Shown here one piece after another: positions 7,646-16,306 of a stretch of DNA of 64,000 nt. A program made the translations under genes and the position numbers. The stretch's first letter is position 1. Each line of letters begins with the position of its first letter. Source of the DNA: Corynebacterium frankenforstense DSM 45800 (GTDB lineage: Bacteria > Actinomycetota > Actinomycetes > Mycobacteriales > Mycobacteriaceae); assembly GCF_001941485.1 (NCBI RefSeq), contig NZ_CP009247.1:806001-870000 (forward strand), given 5' to 3'. The notes under the pieces were generated by a model. It did not search any database. It saw only the letters and a list, made by a program, of their open reading frames with translations, and was not told the origin of the DNA.

Positions 7646-8986
7646 ATGGAAAACTTCAATTCCCAGGATCCCCGGCACCCCTCTGCGGGCCGGCCGGGGA
7701 ACGGACCGGCCGCCGGGTGGGGCGCGCCGGATCAGACGCAGGAGACTCCGGCGCAGTTAGGGCCGGAGCAGTGGCACACGCCGCAGGGCGAGCGGCAGGC
7801 CCCGACGGAGGGGCCTGTGCAGGGTCAGTTCCAGGGGCAACTGCAGGGCCAGCCGCAGCACGGCCACGAGCGACCCCGCCGCGTCGTCGGCGCGGGCGCG
7901 GCCACGGCGATGTGCCTGGTCGCCGCGCTCGTCGGCGGCGGCGTGACCGGTCTCGTCGTCTCGCAGACCGCCGGCCAGCAGCAGACCGCGGTCAACTCCC
8001 TGGAGAAGGAGCCCACCTCGGCGGACTCCGGCGCCGGTTCCGGCGAGGGCGAGGGCGGCACCACCGGGGAGACCACCGGTGTCGAGCGCGTGGCCGACGC
8101 CGTGCTGCCCTCGGTGGTCTCCATCCAGGTCGCCACCGCCCGCGGGGGAGGTGAGGGCTCCGGCTCGATCATCTCCTCCGACGGCCTCGTGCTCACCAAC
8201 GCCCACGTCGCCGCGCCCGCCGCGGAGCCGGGCTCCCAGATGCAGGTCACGCTCAACGACGGCCAGACGCACCCGGCCGAGCTCGTCGCCGCGGACACGG
8301 CCACCGACATCGCCGTGGTCAAGATCCAGGGCGTCGACGGGCTGCCCGTGATGGAGTTCGGCGACTCCAGCCAGCTCAAGGTCGGCCAGCCCGTCGTCGC
8401 AGTCGGCTCCCCGCTGGGGCTGTCCTCGACGGTGACCTCCGGCATCGTCTCCGCGGTCAACCGCCCGGTGCGCGCCTCGGCCGAGGGCGGCGAGTCCACC
8501 CTGATCGACGCCGTGCAGACCGACGCGGCGATCAACCCCGGCAACTCCGGCGGTCCGCTGGTCGACATGGACGGCCGGCTGATCGGCATGAACTCCGTGA
8601 TCGCCTCGCTCTCCGGCGGCGGCTCCAGCGAGCAGTCCGGCTCCATCGGCCTGGGCTTCGCCATCCCCTCGAACTTCGCGCAGCGCGTGGCCAAGCAGCT
8701 CGTGGACACCGGCGAGGCCAAGCAGCCGATGCTCGGCCTGCAGGTCCGCGCGGACGACCGCGTGCAGGGTGCCGTCGTCGCCGCCGTTCCCGACGGCCCG
8801 GCCAAGGAGGCCGGCATCGAGGAGGGCGACATCATCACCCAGGTCAACGACCGCCACGTGGACTCCGCCGACGCGCTCATCGCCGCCGTGCGCACCCACG
8901 ACTTCGGCGAGACGGTCACCCTCCAGGTCCGCTCCGCCGACGAGAGCGAGCCCCACCCGGTCGAGGTCACGCTCACGGGCGAGTGA
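7646..8986 (+). CDS. htrA: membrane-anchored HtrA-type serine protease (PepD-like)
   Basis: A periplasmic quality-control protease of about 446 aa. The N-terminal 75 residues are Pro/Gln/Gly-rich and cytoplasmic. One membrane segment follows (VVGAGAATAMCLVAALVGGG...). The trypsin-like domain shows His in VLTNAHVAAP, Asp in TATDIAVVKI and Ser in NPGNSGGPLVD. A C-terminal PDZ domain begins near QPMLGLQVR. ATG 7646 and in-frame ATG 7637 are both possible starts; neither has a clear ribosome-binding site. In C. glutamicum and mycobacteria the orthologue follows a two-component system, which is absent here. Confidence 0.93.
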   Translation: MENFNSQDPRHPSAGRPGNGPAAGWGAPDQTQETPAQLGPEQWHTPQGERQAPTEGPVQGQFQGQLQGQPQHGHERPRRVVGAGAATAMCLVAALVGGGVTGLVVSQTAGQQQTAVNSLEKEPTSADSGAGSGEGEGGTTGETTGVERVADAVLPSVVSIQVATARGGGEGSGSIISSDGLVLTNAHVAAPAAEPGSQMQVTLNDGQTHPAELVAADTATDIAVVKIQGVDGLPVMEFGDSSQLKVGQPVVAVGSPLGLSSTVTSGIVSAVNRPVRASAEGGESTLIDAVQTDAAINPGNSGGPLVDMDGRLIGMNSVIASLSGGGSSEQSGSIGLGFAIPSNFAQRVAKQLVDTGEAKQPMLGLQVRADDRVQGAVVAAVPDGPAKEAGIEEGDIITQVNDRHVDSADALIAAVRTHDFGETVTLQVRSADESEPHPVEVTLTGE

Positions 8987-9021
8987 CCGGGGGTGCCGCG
9001 CGGACGCACTGCGCGGAAGTG

Positions 9022-9050
9022 CTGACAGCGCAGGCGAGATGCATTAGTCT
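9022..9050 (+). promoter_or_regulatory. promoter of moaB2
   Basis: CTGACA (9022-9027), a 17-nt spacer and TAGTCT (9045-9050) form a good -35/-10 pair. The predicted start site is near 9057, leaving a leader of about 57 nt before ATG 9114. Confidence 0.55.
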
Positions 9051-9113
9051 GCGAAAAGACATCGAGGTCCCCGGACCGCGCCCGCGGCGGGCCGGGGTAG
9101 GACAGGACACGAG

Positions 9114-9815
9114 ATGACGGACGGGCCTGAGACGGAGACGGACGTGGCCGAGAACTTCGACCCGGTGGACACGGTCGACCCGATTGACGGGGTCGACGAG
9201 GTCGACGAGATGGACCGGCACTTCACGGCCGCCCACGGCGACCTGGCGGACCTGGGCGACCCGGACCCGGACTACCTGCTGGCCACCGAGCGCGAGCAGC
9301 CGGTGCACGCGCAGCGCAACGCGCTCGCCGTGATCGTCAGCGACCACCGCACCGAGGCGGTCGACGGCACCGGCTACCTGCTCACCGAGCTGCTCAGCGA
9401 GGCGGGCTTCGCCGTCGACGGGGTGCTGCGCGTGGCGTCGAACAAGTCGCAGATCCGGCAGGCCATCGAGACCGCCGTGGTCGGTGGCGTGGACCTGGTG
9501 GTCACCGTCGGCGGCACCGGGGTCAGCCCCCGCGACAAGACACCCGAGGCCACCCGCGCCGTGCTCGACCAGGTAGTGCCGGGTGTGCCGCAGGCGCTGC
9601 GCTCCTCGGCGCTGCGCGGCGGCGCCATCGACGCGTGCACCTCGCGCGGCACCGCCGGGGTCTCGGGGCAGACCGTCGTGGTCAACCTCGCCGACTCCCG
9701 GGCCGCCGTCCGCGACGGCCTGGCCACCATCCCGCCGCTGGTGCACCACCTCATCGACGAGCTGCAGCGGGCGAGCATGGGCGACGTCGCCCCGCGCGAC
9801 GAGGCGCACCGGTGA
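9114..9815 (+). CDS. moaB2: MoaB/Mog-family molybdopterin-binding protein (MoaB2-like)
   Basis: A 233-aa protein. The first 65 residues are an acidic, repetitive extension (DPVDTVDPIDGVDEVDEMD). The MoaB/Mog fold follows, with the signature VTVGGTGVSPRDKTPEATRAVLD and VNLADSRAAVRDGL. The family adenylylates molybdopterin or binds it. The order htrA-moaB2-mscL is that of mycobacterial pepD-moaB2-mscL, which supports the MoaB2 name. Whether it acts in cofactor synthesis or has another role is not shown. Confidence 0.85.
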   Translation: MTDGPETETDVAENFDPVDTVDPIDGVDEVDEMDRHFTAAHGDLADLGDPDPDYLLATEREQPVHAQRNALAVIVSDHRTEAVDGTGYLLTELLSEAGFAVDGVLRVASNKSQIRQAIETAVVGGVDLVVTVGGTGVSPRDKTPEATRAVLDQVVPGVPQALRSSALRGGAIDACTSRGTAGVSGQTVVVNLADSRAAVRDGLATIPPLVHHLIDELQRASMGDVAPRDEAHR

Positions 9816-10051
9816 CCGGGCGCGGGCGGCGGGAGCGCCGCCGTCGCGCGGTGCGCCGGCGCTCCACGGCGGCGAACATCGACCGGAGCGCAGACACGCC
9901 CCGCCACGGCTTCGGGCCGGGCGGGGCGTGGGATGAGTCAGCGGGGGACGCGGACGCCGCGCGTGAGGTCCTGCTGGACCCCGAGGCGGACGACGAGCCG
10001 CGCGGGCTCGAGTTCTTCCTCGAGCAGCGGCCCCCGCACTACGGCGGTTAG
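9812..10051 (+). CDS. small conserved hypothetical protein
   Basis: A 79-aa protein starting at GTG 9812, overlapping the moaB2 stop by 4 bp, so it is translationally coupled. The N-terminus is very basic (RGRRERRRRAVRRR). The C-terminus is acidic and ends in LEFFLEQRPPHYGG, which I recall as a conserved tail among corynebacterial proteins at this locus. There is no membrane segment. It overlaps the convergent mscL stop by 4 bp. Function unknown. Confidence 0.7.
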   Translation: MTGRGRRERRRRAVRRRSTAANIDRSADTPRHGFGPGGAWDESAGDADAAREVLLDPEADDEPRGLEFFLEQRPPHYGG

Positions 10052-10464
10052 TTGACGCCGGTGCCGCGCTGCTCCTTGAGCAGGTCGCGGATCTCGGAGA
10101 GCAGGTTGGCCTCGATGGAGGCCTCCTCGCCCTCCTCCTCGACGCCCTTGCGGCGCGCCTGGAGCTCGTTGAGCTTGTTCATCGGGGCGATCAGGATGAA
10201 GTAGACCACCGCGGCGATGATCAGGAAGTTGATGGCGGCGGTGATCACGGCACCGAAGTCCACGAACGTGGCCTCGTTGCCGGAGATGATGTGGATACCC
10301 ATGCCGGAGACGTCCGGGCCGCCGCCGATGGAGGCGATCAGCGGGTTGATGATGTGCTCCGAGAACGCGGTGACGATGGCCGTGAACGCGGAGCCGATGA
10401 CGACGGCGACCGCCAGCTCGATGACGTTGCCGCGCAGAATGAAGTCGCGGAATCCCTTGAGCAT
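10048..10464 (-). CDS. mscL: large-conductance mechanosensitive channel
   Basis: A 138-aa pentameric inner-membrane channel that vents solutes on hypo-osmotic shock. The N-terminus MLKGFRDFILRGNVIELAVAVVIG is the diagnostic S1 helix plus TM1. TM2 is AAINFLIIAAVVYFILIAPMNKL, and the C-terminal amphipathic helix is EANLLSEIRDLLKEQ. GGAGGG stands 5 nt before the ATG, and a TAAGAT -10 candidate lies at 10504-10509. Confidence 0.97.
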   Translation of the reverse strand: MLKGFRDFILRGNVIELAVAVVIGSAFTAIVTAFSEHIINPLIASIGGGPDVSGMGIHIISGNEATFVDFGAVITAAINFLIIAAVVYFILIAPMNKLNELQARRKGVEEEGEEASIEANLLSEIRDLLKEQRGTGVN

Positions 10465-10506
10465 TAATGCCCTCCAAATCGGATGTCTGATTTTGCCTAC
10501 CGGATC

Positions 10507-11172
10507 TTAGTCCACGGGGCCCCTCCCGGGGGAGGGACCGGCCCGCTCGCCGGTGAGCACCACGGTCAGGGGCCGCTCCAACGCCGCCGAGGCCACCGCG
10601 GCGGCCGCCTCCGGCGGCAGCGCGACGAGCAGGGCACCGGGCTCCTCGTCCTCGCCGCCGGTGAGCACCACCCGCGCCCCGCGGGCGATCTCGCGGGGGC
10701 CGTGCTCCTCGTCCTCCGCGGTCAGCACGGAGACCTCGTCGCCGTGGCGCAGCAGCCCGGCCACGCCCGGGTCCGCCAGGGCCAGCGGCACCAGGTGGCG
10801 TGGCCCCTCGTCGAGGGCGGCCACGCCGGCCGGGCCGAGCAGCTTGACCTCGGTGGCCGCCTCCCCGGCGCCGAGGGTGGTCACGGTGATCTCGCCGGCG
10901 GCCGACTCGAGTCCCTCCCGTCCGGTCAGCGCGCCCTCGGGCACCAGGTGCGGGGGTGTGGCACGCAGTTGGAGGTCCCCCTCGGCGACCGTCGTGCCGG
11001 CGGGCACCCGGTGGGTGAAGACGACGACCTCCACGTCGGCCTCCCCGCCGCGGGCGAGGTGGGCGACGAGCGCGAATAAAACCAGCGTGGCCGCGGCGAC
11101 GCGGCGCAGCAGCACGGTGCGCCGCCAGCCGGGGGTGGCCAGCGCGCGCAGGGCCGGGGGAAGGGGTCTCAT
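10507..11172 (-). CDS. SAF-domain (CpaB-like) protein with an N-terminal membrane anchor
   Basis: A 221-aa protein: a basic N-terminus, one membrane segment (VAAATLVLFALVAHLA), then an SAF domain beginning VVVFTHRVPAGTTVAEGDL, the pattern of CpaB/RcpC pilus-assembly and related proteins. The rest is extracytoplasmic, Gly/Val-rich, with VPLALADPGVAGLLRHGDEVSV as in CpaB. There are no other pilus genes nearby, so a pilus role is not supported. The gene lies between mscL and the 5-formyl-THF cyclo-ligase gene, as in other corynebacteria. Function unknown. Confidence 0.8.
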   Translation of the reverse strand: MRPLPPALRALATPGWRRTVLLRRVAAATLVLFALVAHLARGGEADVEVVVFTHRVPAGTTVAEGDLQLRATPPHLVPEGALTGREGLESAAGEITVTTLGAGEAATEVKLLGPAGVAALDEGPRHLVPLALADPGVAGLLRHGDEVSVLTAEDEEHGPREIARGARVVLTGGEDEEPGALLVALPPEAAAAVASAALERPLTVVLTGERAGPSPGRGPVD

Positions 11173-11256
11173 ACCCGGTTAGACCCGCGCGCCAGCCGCT
11201 CGGTTCCGTCAGCGCCCCGACGACTCAGCGGCCCACCGACTCAGCGCCCCGGCGAC

Positions 11257-11871
11257 TCAACGCGTGCGGAAGAGCCCCTTGTCCGTGACCACCACGTCGA
11301 CCGCGGCGTCGTGCTCCTCGACGGGGACCTCGCGCACGTCCCCGGCGTAGACCAGCGCGATCGTGCGCGGGCGCCGGCGGCCCTCGCGGGCGGCCAGCTC
11401 GTCGAGCTCGGCGAGCGTGCGGTCGTAGTAGCCGCCGCCCTGGCCCAGACGGCGCCCGGAGCGGTCGACGGCGAGCGCCGGCACGATCACCGCTGCGCAG
11501 TCGAGGAGCGCAGCGGTGTCCCGGTACGGCCCGGGCGGCTCCTGGGTGCCCAGGGGGCCGGGGGTCATGCGCGCCCGGCCGCGGAAGACGCCCCAGGTCA
11601 GGTGCCCGTTCTTCCCGGAGACGGGGAGCACGACGCGCTCGGCCTCGCCCTGCAGGACGTCGACAAGCATGCGCCCGCCGGGCTCGGCGCCGACGGGGAA
11701 GTAGGCCGCCACGGCGGCCGGCGGGCGGTCCATCGCGCGCAGCTCGGCGGCGAGGTGGGCCAGCAGCGCGGCGTCGAGGTCGCTGCGCCGCTCCGGTCCT
11801 ATCTCCCCGCGCGCGGCGCGGATGCGTCGGCGTAGCTCACGTTTCTCGGCGTGCAGCGGGTTGTCCGTCAT
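11257..11871 (-). CDS. fthC: 5-formyltetrahydrofolate cyclo-ligase
   Basis: This 204-aa enzyme converts 5-formyl-THF to 5,10-methenyl-THF with ATP. The N-terminus HAEKRELRRRIRAARGEI is the usual first helix. The signature GRRLGQGGGYYDRTLAEL (folate/ATP site) and the C-terminal VPVEEHDAAVDVVVTDKG are present. ATG 11871 is chosen over the long upstream extension, which runs into the galU gene antisense. It is divergent from galU. Confidence 0.95.
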   Translation of the reverse strand: MTDNPLHAEKRELRRRIRAARGEIGPERRSDLDAALLAHLAAELRAMDRPPAAVAAYFPVGAEPGGRMLVDVLQGEAERVVLPVSGKNGHLTWGVFRGRARMTPGPLGTQEPPGPYRDTAALLDCAAVIVPALAVDRSGRRLGQGGGYYDRTLAELDELAAREGRRRPRTIALVYAGDVREVPVEEHDAAVDVVVTDKGLFRTR

Positions 11872-11933
11872 GAACTCCAAGTTAGTCGCGGTGCGCGCCG
11901 CTGTGTCTCCCTCAGACCCGGGCGTGCGGTGGG

Positions 11934-11939
11934 TAGGCT
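11934..11939 (+). promoter_or_regulatory. -10 box for galU (leaderless)
   Basis: TAGGCT ends 8 nt before ATG 11948, with no Shine-Dalgarno sequence between, so the transcript should start at the initiation codon. Confidence 0.55.
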
Positions 11940-11947
11940 GAAAGATT

Positions 11948-12895
11948 ATGACTAGACCCATCGCGCAGCACCCCCACGCGGTCAAGACGGTCGTCGTACC
12001 GGCCGCGGGACTGGGGACGAGGTTCCTGCCGGCCACCAAGACGGTGCCCAAGGAGCTGCTCCCCGTCGTCGACACCCCCGGCATCGAGCTGATCGCCGAT
12101 GAGGCCGCCGCCCTCGGGGCCTCCCGCCTGGCCGTGATCACCGCGCCCGGCAAGGCCGGGGTGCTCGCGCACTTCGACGCCGCCCCGGAGCTCGAGGAGG
12201 TCCTCGAGGCGCGCGGCAAGACCGAGCAGCTGGACAAGGTCCGCCACTCCTCGCGCATCATCGAGGCCTGCCCCGTCACCCAGGACAAGCCGCTGGGCCT
12301 CGGCCACGCCGTGGGCCTGGCCGAGTCGGTGCTCGACGAGGACGAGGACGTCGTCGCCGTCATGCTGCCGGACGACCTGGTGCTGCCGGTCGGCGTGATG
12401 GAGGAGATGGCCCGCGTGCGCCGCGAGTTCGGCGGCTCCGTGCTCTGTGCCGTGTGCGTGCCCGACGACGAGGTCTCCAACTACGGCGTCTTCGACGTCG
12501 CCGAGGTCGACGGCCGCGAGGACGTGCGCCGCGTGGTCGGCATGGTGGAAAAGCCCGCCCGCGAGGACGCCCCCTCCAACCTGGTGGCCACCGGCCGCTA
12601 CCTGCTCGACCGCGACATCTTCGACGCGCTGCACCGCATCACCCCCGGCAAGGGCGGCGAGCTGCAGCTGACCGACGCCATCGAGCTGCTCATCTCCGAG
12701 GGCCACCCGGTGCACGTCGTCGTGCACCGCGGGCACCGCCACGACCTGGGCAACCCGGGCGGCTACATCCGCGCCTGCGTCGACTTCGGGCTCTCGCACC
12801 CGACCTACGGGCCGGGCCTGCGTCGGGCGATCGACCAGATCCTCGCCGAACACGACGCCGCGGCGGCCGGGGCCGCCGACCGCGCGGGGGACTAG
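11948..12895 (+). CDS. galU: UTP-glucose-1-phosphate uridylyltransferase
   Basis: This 315-aa enzyme makes UDP-glucose for trehalose, glycogen and cell-wall precursors. The nucleotidyl-transfer loop VVVPAAGLGTRFLPATKTVPKE is at about residues 15-36. Further signatures are KPLGLGHAVGLAE, the metal-site segment VMLPDDLVL, VGMVEKP and GKGGELQLTDAIELL. It is upstream of glp-rimJ-glpR, an order shared with mycobacteria. Confidence 0.97.
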   Translation: MTRPIAQHPHAVKTVVVPAAGLGTRFLPATKTVPKELLPVVDTPGIELIADEAAALGASRLAVITAPGKAGVLAHFDAAPELEEVLEARGKTEQLDKVRHSSRIIEACPVTQDKPLGLGHAVGLAESVLDEDEDVVAVMLPDDLVLPVGVMEEMARVRREFGGSVLCAVCVPDDEVSNYGVFDVAEVDGREDVRRVVGMVEKPAREDAPSNLVATGRYLLDRDIFDALHRITPGKGGELQLTDAIELLISEGHPVHVVVHRGHRHDLGNPGGYIRACVDFGLSHPTYGPGLRRAIDQILAEHDAAAAGAADRAGD

Positions 12896-12898
12896 ACT
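12893..12898 (+). promoter_or_regulatory. candidate -10 box for glp
   Basis: TAGACT overlaps the galU stop codon and lies 54 nt before the glp GTG. This leaves a short leader containing AAGGAGG (12940-12946). Confidence 0.4.
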
Positions 12899-12952
12899 CC
12901 GCAAGCGACAGCGCGCCCCCGCCACGGGGTCGCGCGGAAGGAGGAACGCGCC

Positions 12953-14251
12953 GTGCGATCCGTCGAGGAACAGCTGGAACTGGTCACCGACGCCGCGCTG
13001 ACGCCGGAGCCGGTGCGCGTGTCGATCGTCGACTCCCTCGGGCTGATGTGCGCCGAGGAGGTCCAGGCGACCCACGAGCTGCCCGGCTTCGCCCAGGCCG
13101 CCGTGGACGGCTACGCCGTGCGCGCCGTCGACGTCGGCGGTGAGCGCGCCCTGTCCGGCCGCTCGCGGCCGACCCGCGAGGACGGCGAGGAGTCCGGCCC
13201 GTCCCGTCTGACCCCGCTCGAGCAGTCGCTGCCCGTGGTGGGGGAGGTCGCCGCCGGCTCGCAGCAGCCCCTGCGTCTGCAGCCGCGCCAGGCCGTGCGC
13301 GTGCACACCGGTGCCGCGCTGCCCGCGCTTGCCGACGCCGTGCTGCCCCTGGCGTGGTCCGACCGTGGCCGTCGGCGCGTGGTCGCCGCCCGCGCCGTGC
13401 GCTCCGGCGACTTCGTGCGCCGTCCCGGTGACGACATCGGGCGTGGCGACGTCGCGGTGACCTCCGGTGCCGTGCTGGGCCCGGCCCAGGTGGGGCTTTT
13501 GGCCGCCGCCGGGCGGGCCAACGTGCTCGTCTACCCGCGGCCGCGGCTCTCCGTGATCTCGGTGGGCGCCGAGCTCGTCGACGTCAACCGCGAGCCCGGC
13601 CTCGGCCAGACCTACGACGTCGCCGGTTACGCGCTGGCCGCCGCGGCCAAGGAGGCCGGGGCGGACGTGCACCGCGTCGGCATCGCCGCCGGCGAGCCGC
13701 GCCGCCTGCGCGAGATCATCGAGTCGCAGCTGATGCGCTCGGAGATCCTCGTCGTCACCGGCGCCGTCGGCGGCAGCGGGGCGCTGCGCGTCCAGGAGGT
13801 GCTGCGCGAGTTCGGCGACGTGGACACCACGCGCGTGGCCATGCACCCCGGCTCCGTGCAGGGCTTCGGCCTGCTCGGCGACGAGCGCACCCCGGTCTTC
13901 CTGACCCCCTCGAACCCGGTCAGCTCGCTGGTCATCTTCGAGGTGCTCGCCCGCCCGCTCATCCGCCTCTCGCTGGGCAAGCGCAACGCGAAGCGCCGCA
14001 TGGTGCGCGCCCGCGCCCTCGGCAAGGTCGCCTCGCGCCCGGGCCGCACCGGCTTCATCCGCGCCCGCCTCATGCGCGACGCCCACACCGGCGACTACCT
14101 GGTGGAGGGCCTCGGCGGGGCCACCGGCGCCCCGGCGCACCTGCTGGCCGGCCTCGCCCAGGCCAACGCCATGATCCGGGTGCCGGCCGACGCCGCGGAG
14201 ATCCGCCCCGGCGACGTCGTCGACGTCATCTTCCTCTCCCAGGCGGGCTGA
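12953..14251 (+). CDS. glp: MoeA-like gephyrin homologue Glp
   Basis: A 432-aa MoeA-fold protein with AAVDGYAVRA (domain I), a long domain II and the gephyrin E-like core. In corynebacteria the MoeA homologue at this locus, Glp, is reported to act with FtsZ and a membrane receptor in division and polar growth. The classical molybdenum-insertion loop T-S-G-G-V-S-x-G-x-x-D reads VTGAVGGSGALRV here, and P-G-N-P-V reads PSNPVSS. The active site therefore looks degenerate. The GTG has AAGGAGG upstream. rimJ follows by 6 bp. Glp is preferred over catalytic MoeA for these reasons. Confidence 0.82.
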   Translation: MRSVEEQLELVTDAALTPEPVRVSIVDSLGLMCAEEVQATHELPGFAQAAVDGYAVRAVDVGGERALSGRSRPTREDGEESGPSRLTPLEQSLPVVGEVAAGSQQPLRLQPRQAVRVHTGAALPALADAVLPLAWSDRGRRRVVAARAVRSGDFVRRPGDDIGRGDVAVTSGAVLGPAQVGLLAAAGRANVLVYPRPRLSVISVGAELVDVNREPGLGQTYDVAGYALAAAAKEAGADVHRVGIAAGEPRRLREIIESQLMRSEILVVTGAVGGSGALRVQEVLREFGDVDTTRVAMHPGSVQGFGLLGDERTPVFLTPSNPVSSLVIFEVLARPLIRLSLGKRNAKRRMVRARALGKVASRPGRTGFIRARLMRDAHTGDYLVEGLGGATGAPAHLLAGLAQANAMIRVPADAAEIRPGDVVDVIFLSQAG

Positions 14252-14257
14252 CCGCGG

Positions 14258-14950
14258 GTGATCGACCTCTTCGGGCTGCGGCGCGCGCGTCGGGCGCGCC
14301 CCGCCACCGGCGACCCGCACCCCGACCACCCCGGCTGGCCCGAGGTCACCGAGACGGTGCGGCTCACCGACGGCGGGCAGCTGCGCCTGCGCCCGATGAC
14401 CAGCTCCGACGGCGACCCCTGGCGTGCGATGCGGGTGGCCGACGAGCCCTTCCTGCGCCCGGTCGAGCCGACGCTTCCCGGCGGCTGGGCCCAGGGCCAC
14501 ACCCCGGCGCAGTGGTGGGCGCACTTCATGGAGCTGCGCGCCGCGGCGAACGCGGGCACCGTTGTGCCGATGGCCATCGAGCTCGACGGCCGCTTCGTCG
14601 GCCAGGTCACCCTGGGCAACATCCAGCACGGGCCCGTCTCGGAGTGCTGGATCGGCTACTGGGTCCACTCCGCCTGCACGGGCCGCGGCGTGGCCACGGC
14701 CGCCTGCGCCCTGGGCACCGACCACGCTTTCCGACGCGTGCGGCTGCACCGCGTCACCGCCACCTTCCTGCCGGCCAACCCCGCCTCCGGGCGGGTGCTG
14801 CACCACAACGGCTTCCACGACGAGGGCGTGCTGCGCGGCAACCTGCACATCAACGGCCGCTGGCAGGACCACAACTTCGTCGCCCAGCTCGCCGGCGAGC
14901 ACCGCGGCACCTGTGTCGAGCGGCTGCGCGCCGCGCGCCGGATCGCCTGA
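14258..14950 (+). CDS. rimJ: GNAT N-acetyltransferase, RimJ-like
   Basis: A 230-aa protein of the RimJ/RimL type, which acetylates N-terminal amines of proteins. The acetyl-CoA segment is IGYWVHSACTGRGVATAACALGTDHAF. LHRVTATFLPANPASGRVLHHNGF is the C-terminal part of the fold, and RLRPMTSSDGDPW is near the start. It lies between glp and glpR in a compact group. The actual substrate is unknown; the name follows the mycobacterial rimJ at the same locus. Confidence 0.85.
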   Translation: MIDLFGLRRARRARPATGDPHPDHPGWPEVTETVRLTDGGQLRLRPMTSSDGDPWRAMRVADEPFLRPVEPTLPGGWAQGHTPAQWWAHFMELRAAANAGTVVPMAIELDGRFVGQVTLGNIQHGPVSECWIGYWVHSACTGRGVATAACALGTDHAFRRVRLHRVTATFLPANPASGRVLHHNGFHDEGVLRGNLHINGRWQDHNFVAQLAGEHRGTCVERLRAARRIA

Positions 14951-15043
14951 CACCCGGCGTGGCGGGCCGGGGCAGCGGTACCCCACGGATAACCTGACAG
15001 TGAACAACTGTCCCCGTCGTCCTGAAAGGTGATGGTCGCGGCC

Positions 15044-16228
15044 ATGTCCGGTGGAATTGTCCTGGTGCTCGTCATCGTCCTCTGGCTCTTCGTGCTCGCT
15101 CCGCTGTGGCTGCGCGGCCAGAAGCCGATCCGCAAGGCCGGCGAGGCCTTCGACGAGACCCGCGTGGTCTACGAGGGCGGCACCGAGCTGCCGCGCGCCG
15201 CCCGTGGCCCCCGCGTCGGTGCCGCCGACGTGCGCGAGGCCCGCGGGGAGGACGCGGACGAGGACTACGAGATCGTCTCGGCCGACGCCGCGGACGAGGA
15301 GAACGTCGACGACGTGCTCATCGACGAGCGTGAGGAGAAGGACGACCACGCCACCTCCGACGAGGTCATCGACGGCGACGTCGTCCGCGAACTCGAGGCC
15401 GGGGACACGGTCACCGAGCCCGTCGCCGAGGCCGACGACGGGGAGCTCCCGGAGGCGGAGCCCGCCCCCGGCGACGAGGACACCTACGAGCTGGCCGAGA
15501 CCTTCACCTCCCCGGAGGACCTGCTCTACCCGGACGCCACCCGCCGCACCCGCGGCGAGGCGATCCGCGTCGTGCGCGACGAGGAGGCCGCCGGGGACGC
15601 GGCCGACTCCGACGCTGACGCCGATGCCGACGACAACTCGGACATCGCCGACGCCGGCTCTGAGGTCGCCGCCACCGCGACCGCCGCGGGCACCGACCGC
15701 GTCGACGACGAGTCGAGCCTCGCCGACGCCGCGGAGGAGCTGACCGAGGAGGAGCTCGAGTTCGCCGCCAGTCGGCGCGGCCGCGGCGGCTGGGACCCCG
15801 AGGCCGACGAGCGTCACAGCCTGGACCGCTACCAGCGTCGCCGCCGCACCCTCTACGCACTGGCCGGCGTCGTCGTGGCCACCCTGATCCTCGGTGTCAT
15901 CGCCGGCGGCTGGGTCTGGCTGGCCCCGGTGCTCGCCGTGGCGCTCACGGCCGCCTACCTGGTCGCCCTGCGCAGCCAGGTGCGCCAGGAGCAGGCGCTG
16001 CGCGCCCGCCGCATCCGCCAGCTGCGCCGCGCCCGCCTCGGCGTGCGCCACCGCGACGACGAGGCGCTCGCCATCCCGCGCGCGCTGCGTCGCCCGGGCG
16101 CGATCGTCGTGGAGCTCGACGACGAGAGCCCGGACTTCTCCACCCTGCGTACCGTCGAGTCGCCCTTCGGCCACGGCGGTGACGACGAGCCGCGCGCCGG
16201 CTCCTACCGCGACCGCGTCGCGGGCTGA
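15044..16228 (+). CDS. glpR: membrane receptor of Glp (GlpR-like)
   Basis: A 394-aa membrane protein. TM1 is at residues 3-22 (GGIVLVLVIVLWLFVLAPLWL). It is followed by the cytoplasmic motif RKAGEAFDETRVVYEGG and about 200 residues of acidic, Asp/Glu/Ala-rich, probably disordered sequence. Two more membrane segments (about 267-310), a basic stretch (RQEQALRARRIRQLRRARLGVRHRD) and a short tail complete it. This layout and the place after glp-rimJ fit the Glp receptor described in C. glutamicum. ATG 15044 is preferred because GAAAGG lies about 15 nt upstream; GTG 15029 and ATG 15032 are too close to it. Confidence 0.75.
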   Translation: MSGGIVLVLVIVLWLFVLAPLWLRGQKPIRKAGEAFDETRVVYEGGTELPRAARGPRVGAADVREARGEDADEDYEIVSADAADEENVDDVLIDEREEKDDHATSDEVIDGDVVRELEAGDTVTEPVAEADDGELPEAEPAPGDEDTYELAETFTSPEDLLYPDATRRTRGEAIRVVRDEEAAGDAADSDADADADDNSDIADAGSEVAATATAAGTDRVDDESSLADAAEELTEEELEFAASRRGRGGWDPEADERHSLDRYQRRRRTLYALAGVVVATLILGVIAGGWVWLAPVLAVALTAAYLVALRSQVRQEQALRARRIRQLRRARLGVRHRDDEALAIPRALRRPGAIVVELDDESPDFSTLRTVESPFGHGGDDEPRAGSYRDRVAG

Positions 16229-16306
16229 ACGGGCTCAAAAATCCCCTCACCTGCCGGTTAGGTGTTTCAGGTACCGCCGACTATGGTGTTGGGGGTGCCC
16301 GGCACT

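Noticed and set aside
12953-14251. Catalytic MoeA
   Set aside because: The key metal-insertion loop is degenerate and the locus matches the corynebacterial glp-rimJ-glpR group, so Glp is preferred.
11912-16174. Very long minus-strand frame across galU-glp-rimJ-glpR
   Set aside because: It is an antisense artefact of high GC; the plus-strand genes are all recognisable families.
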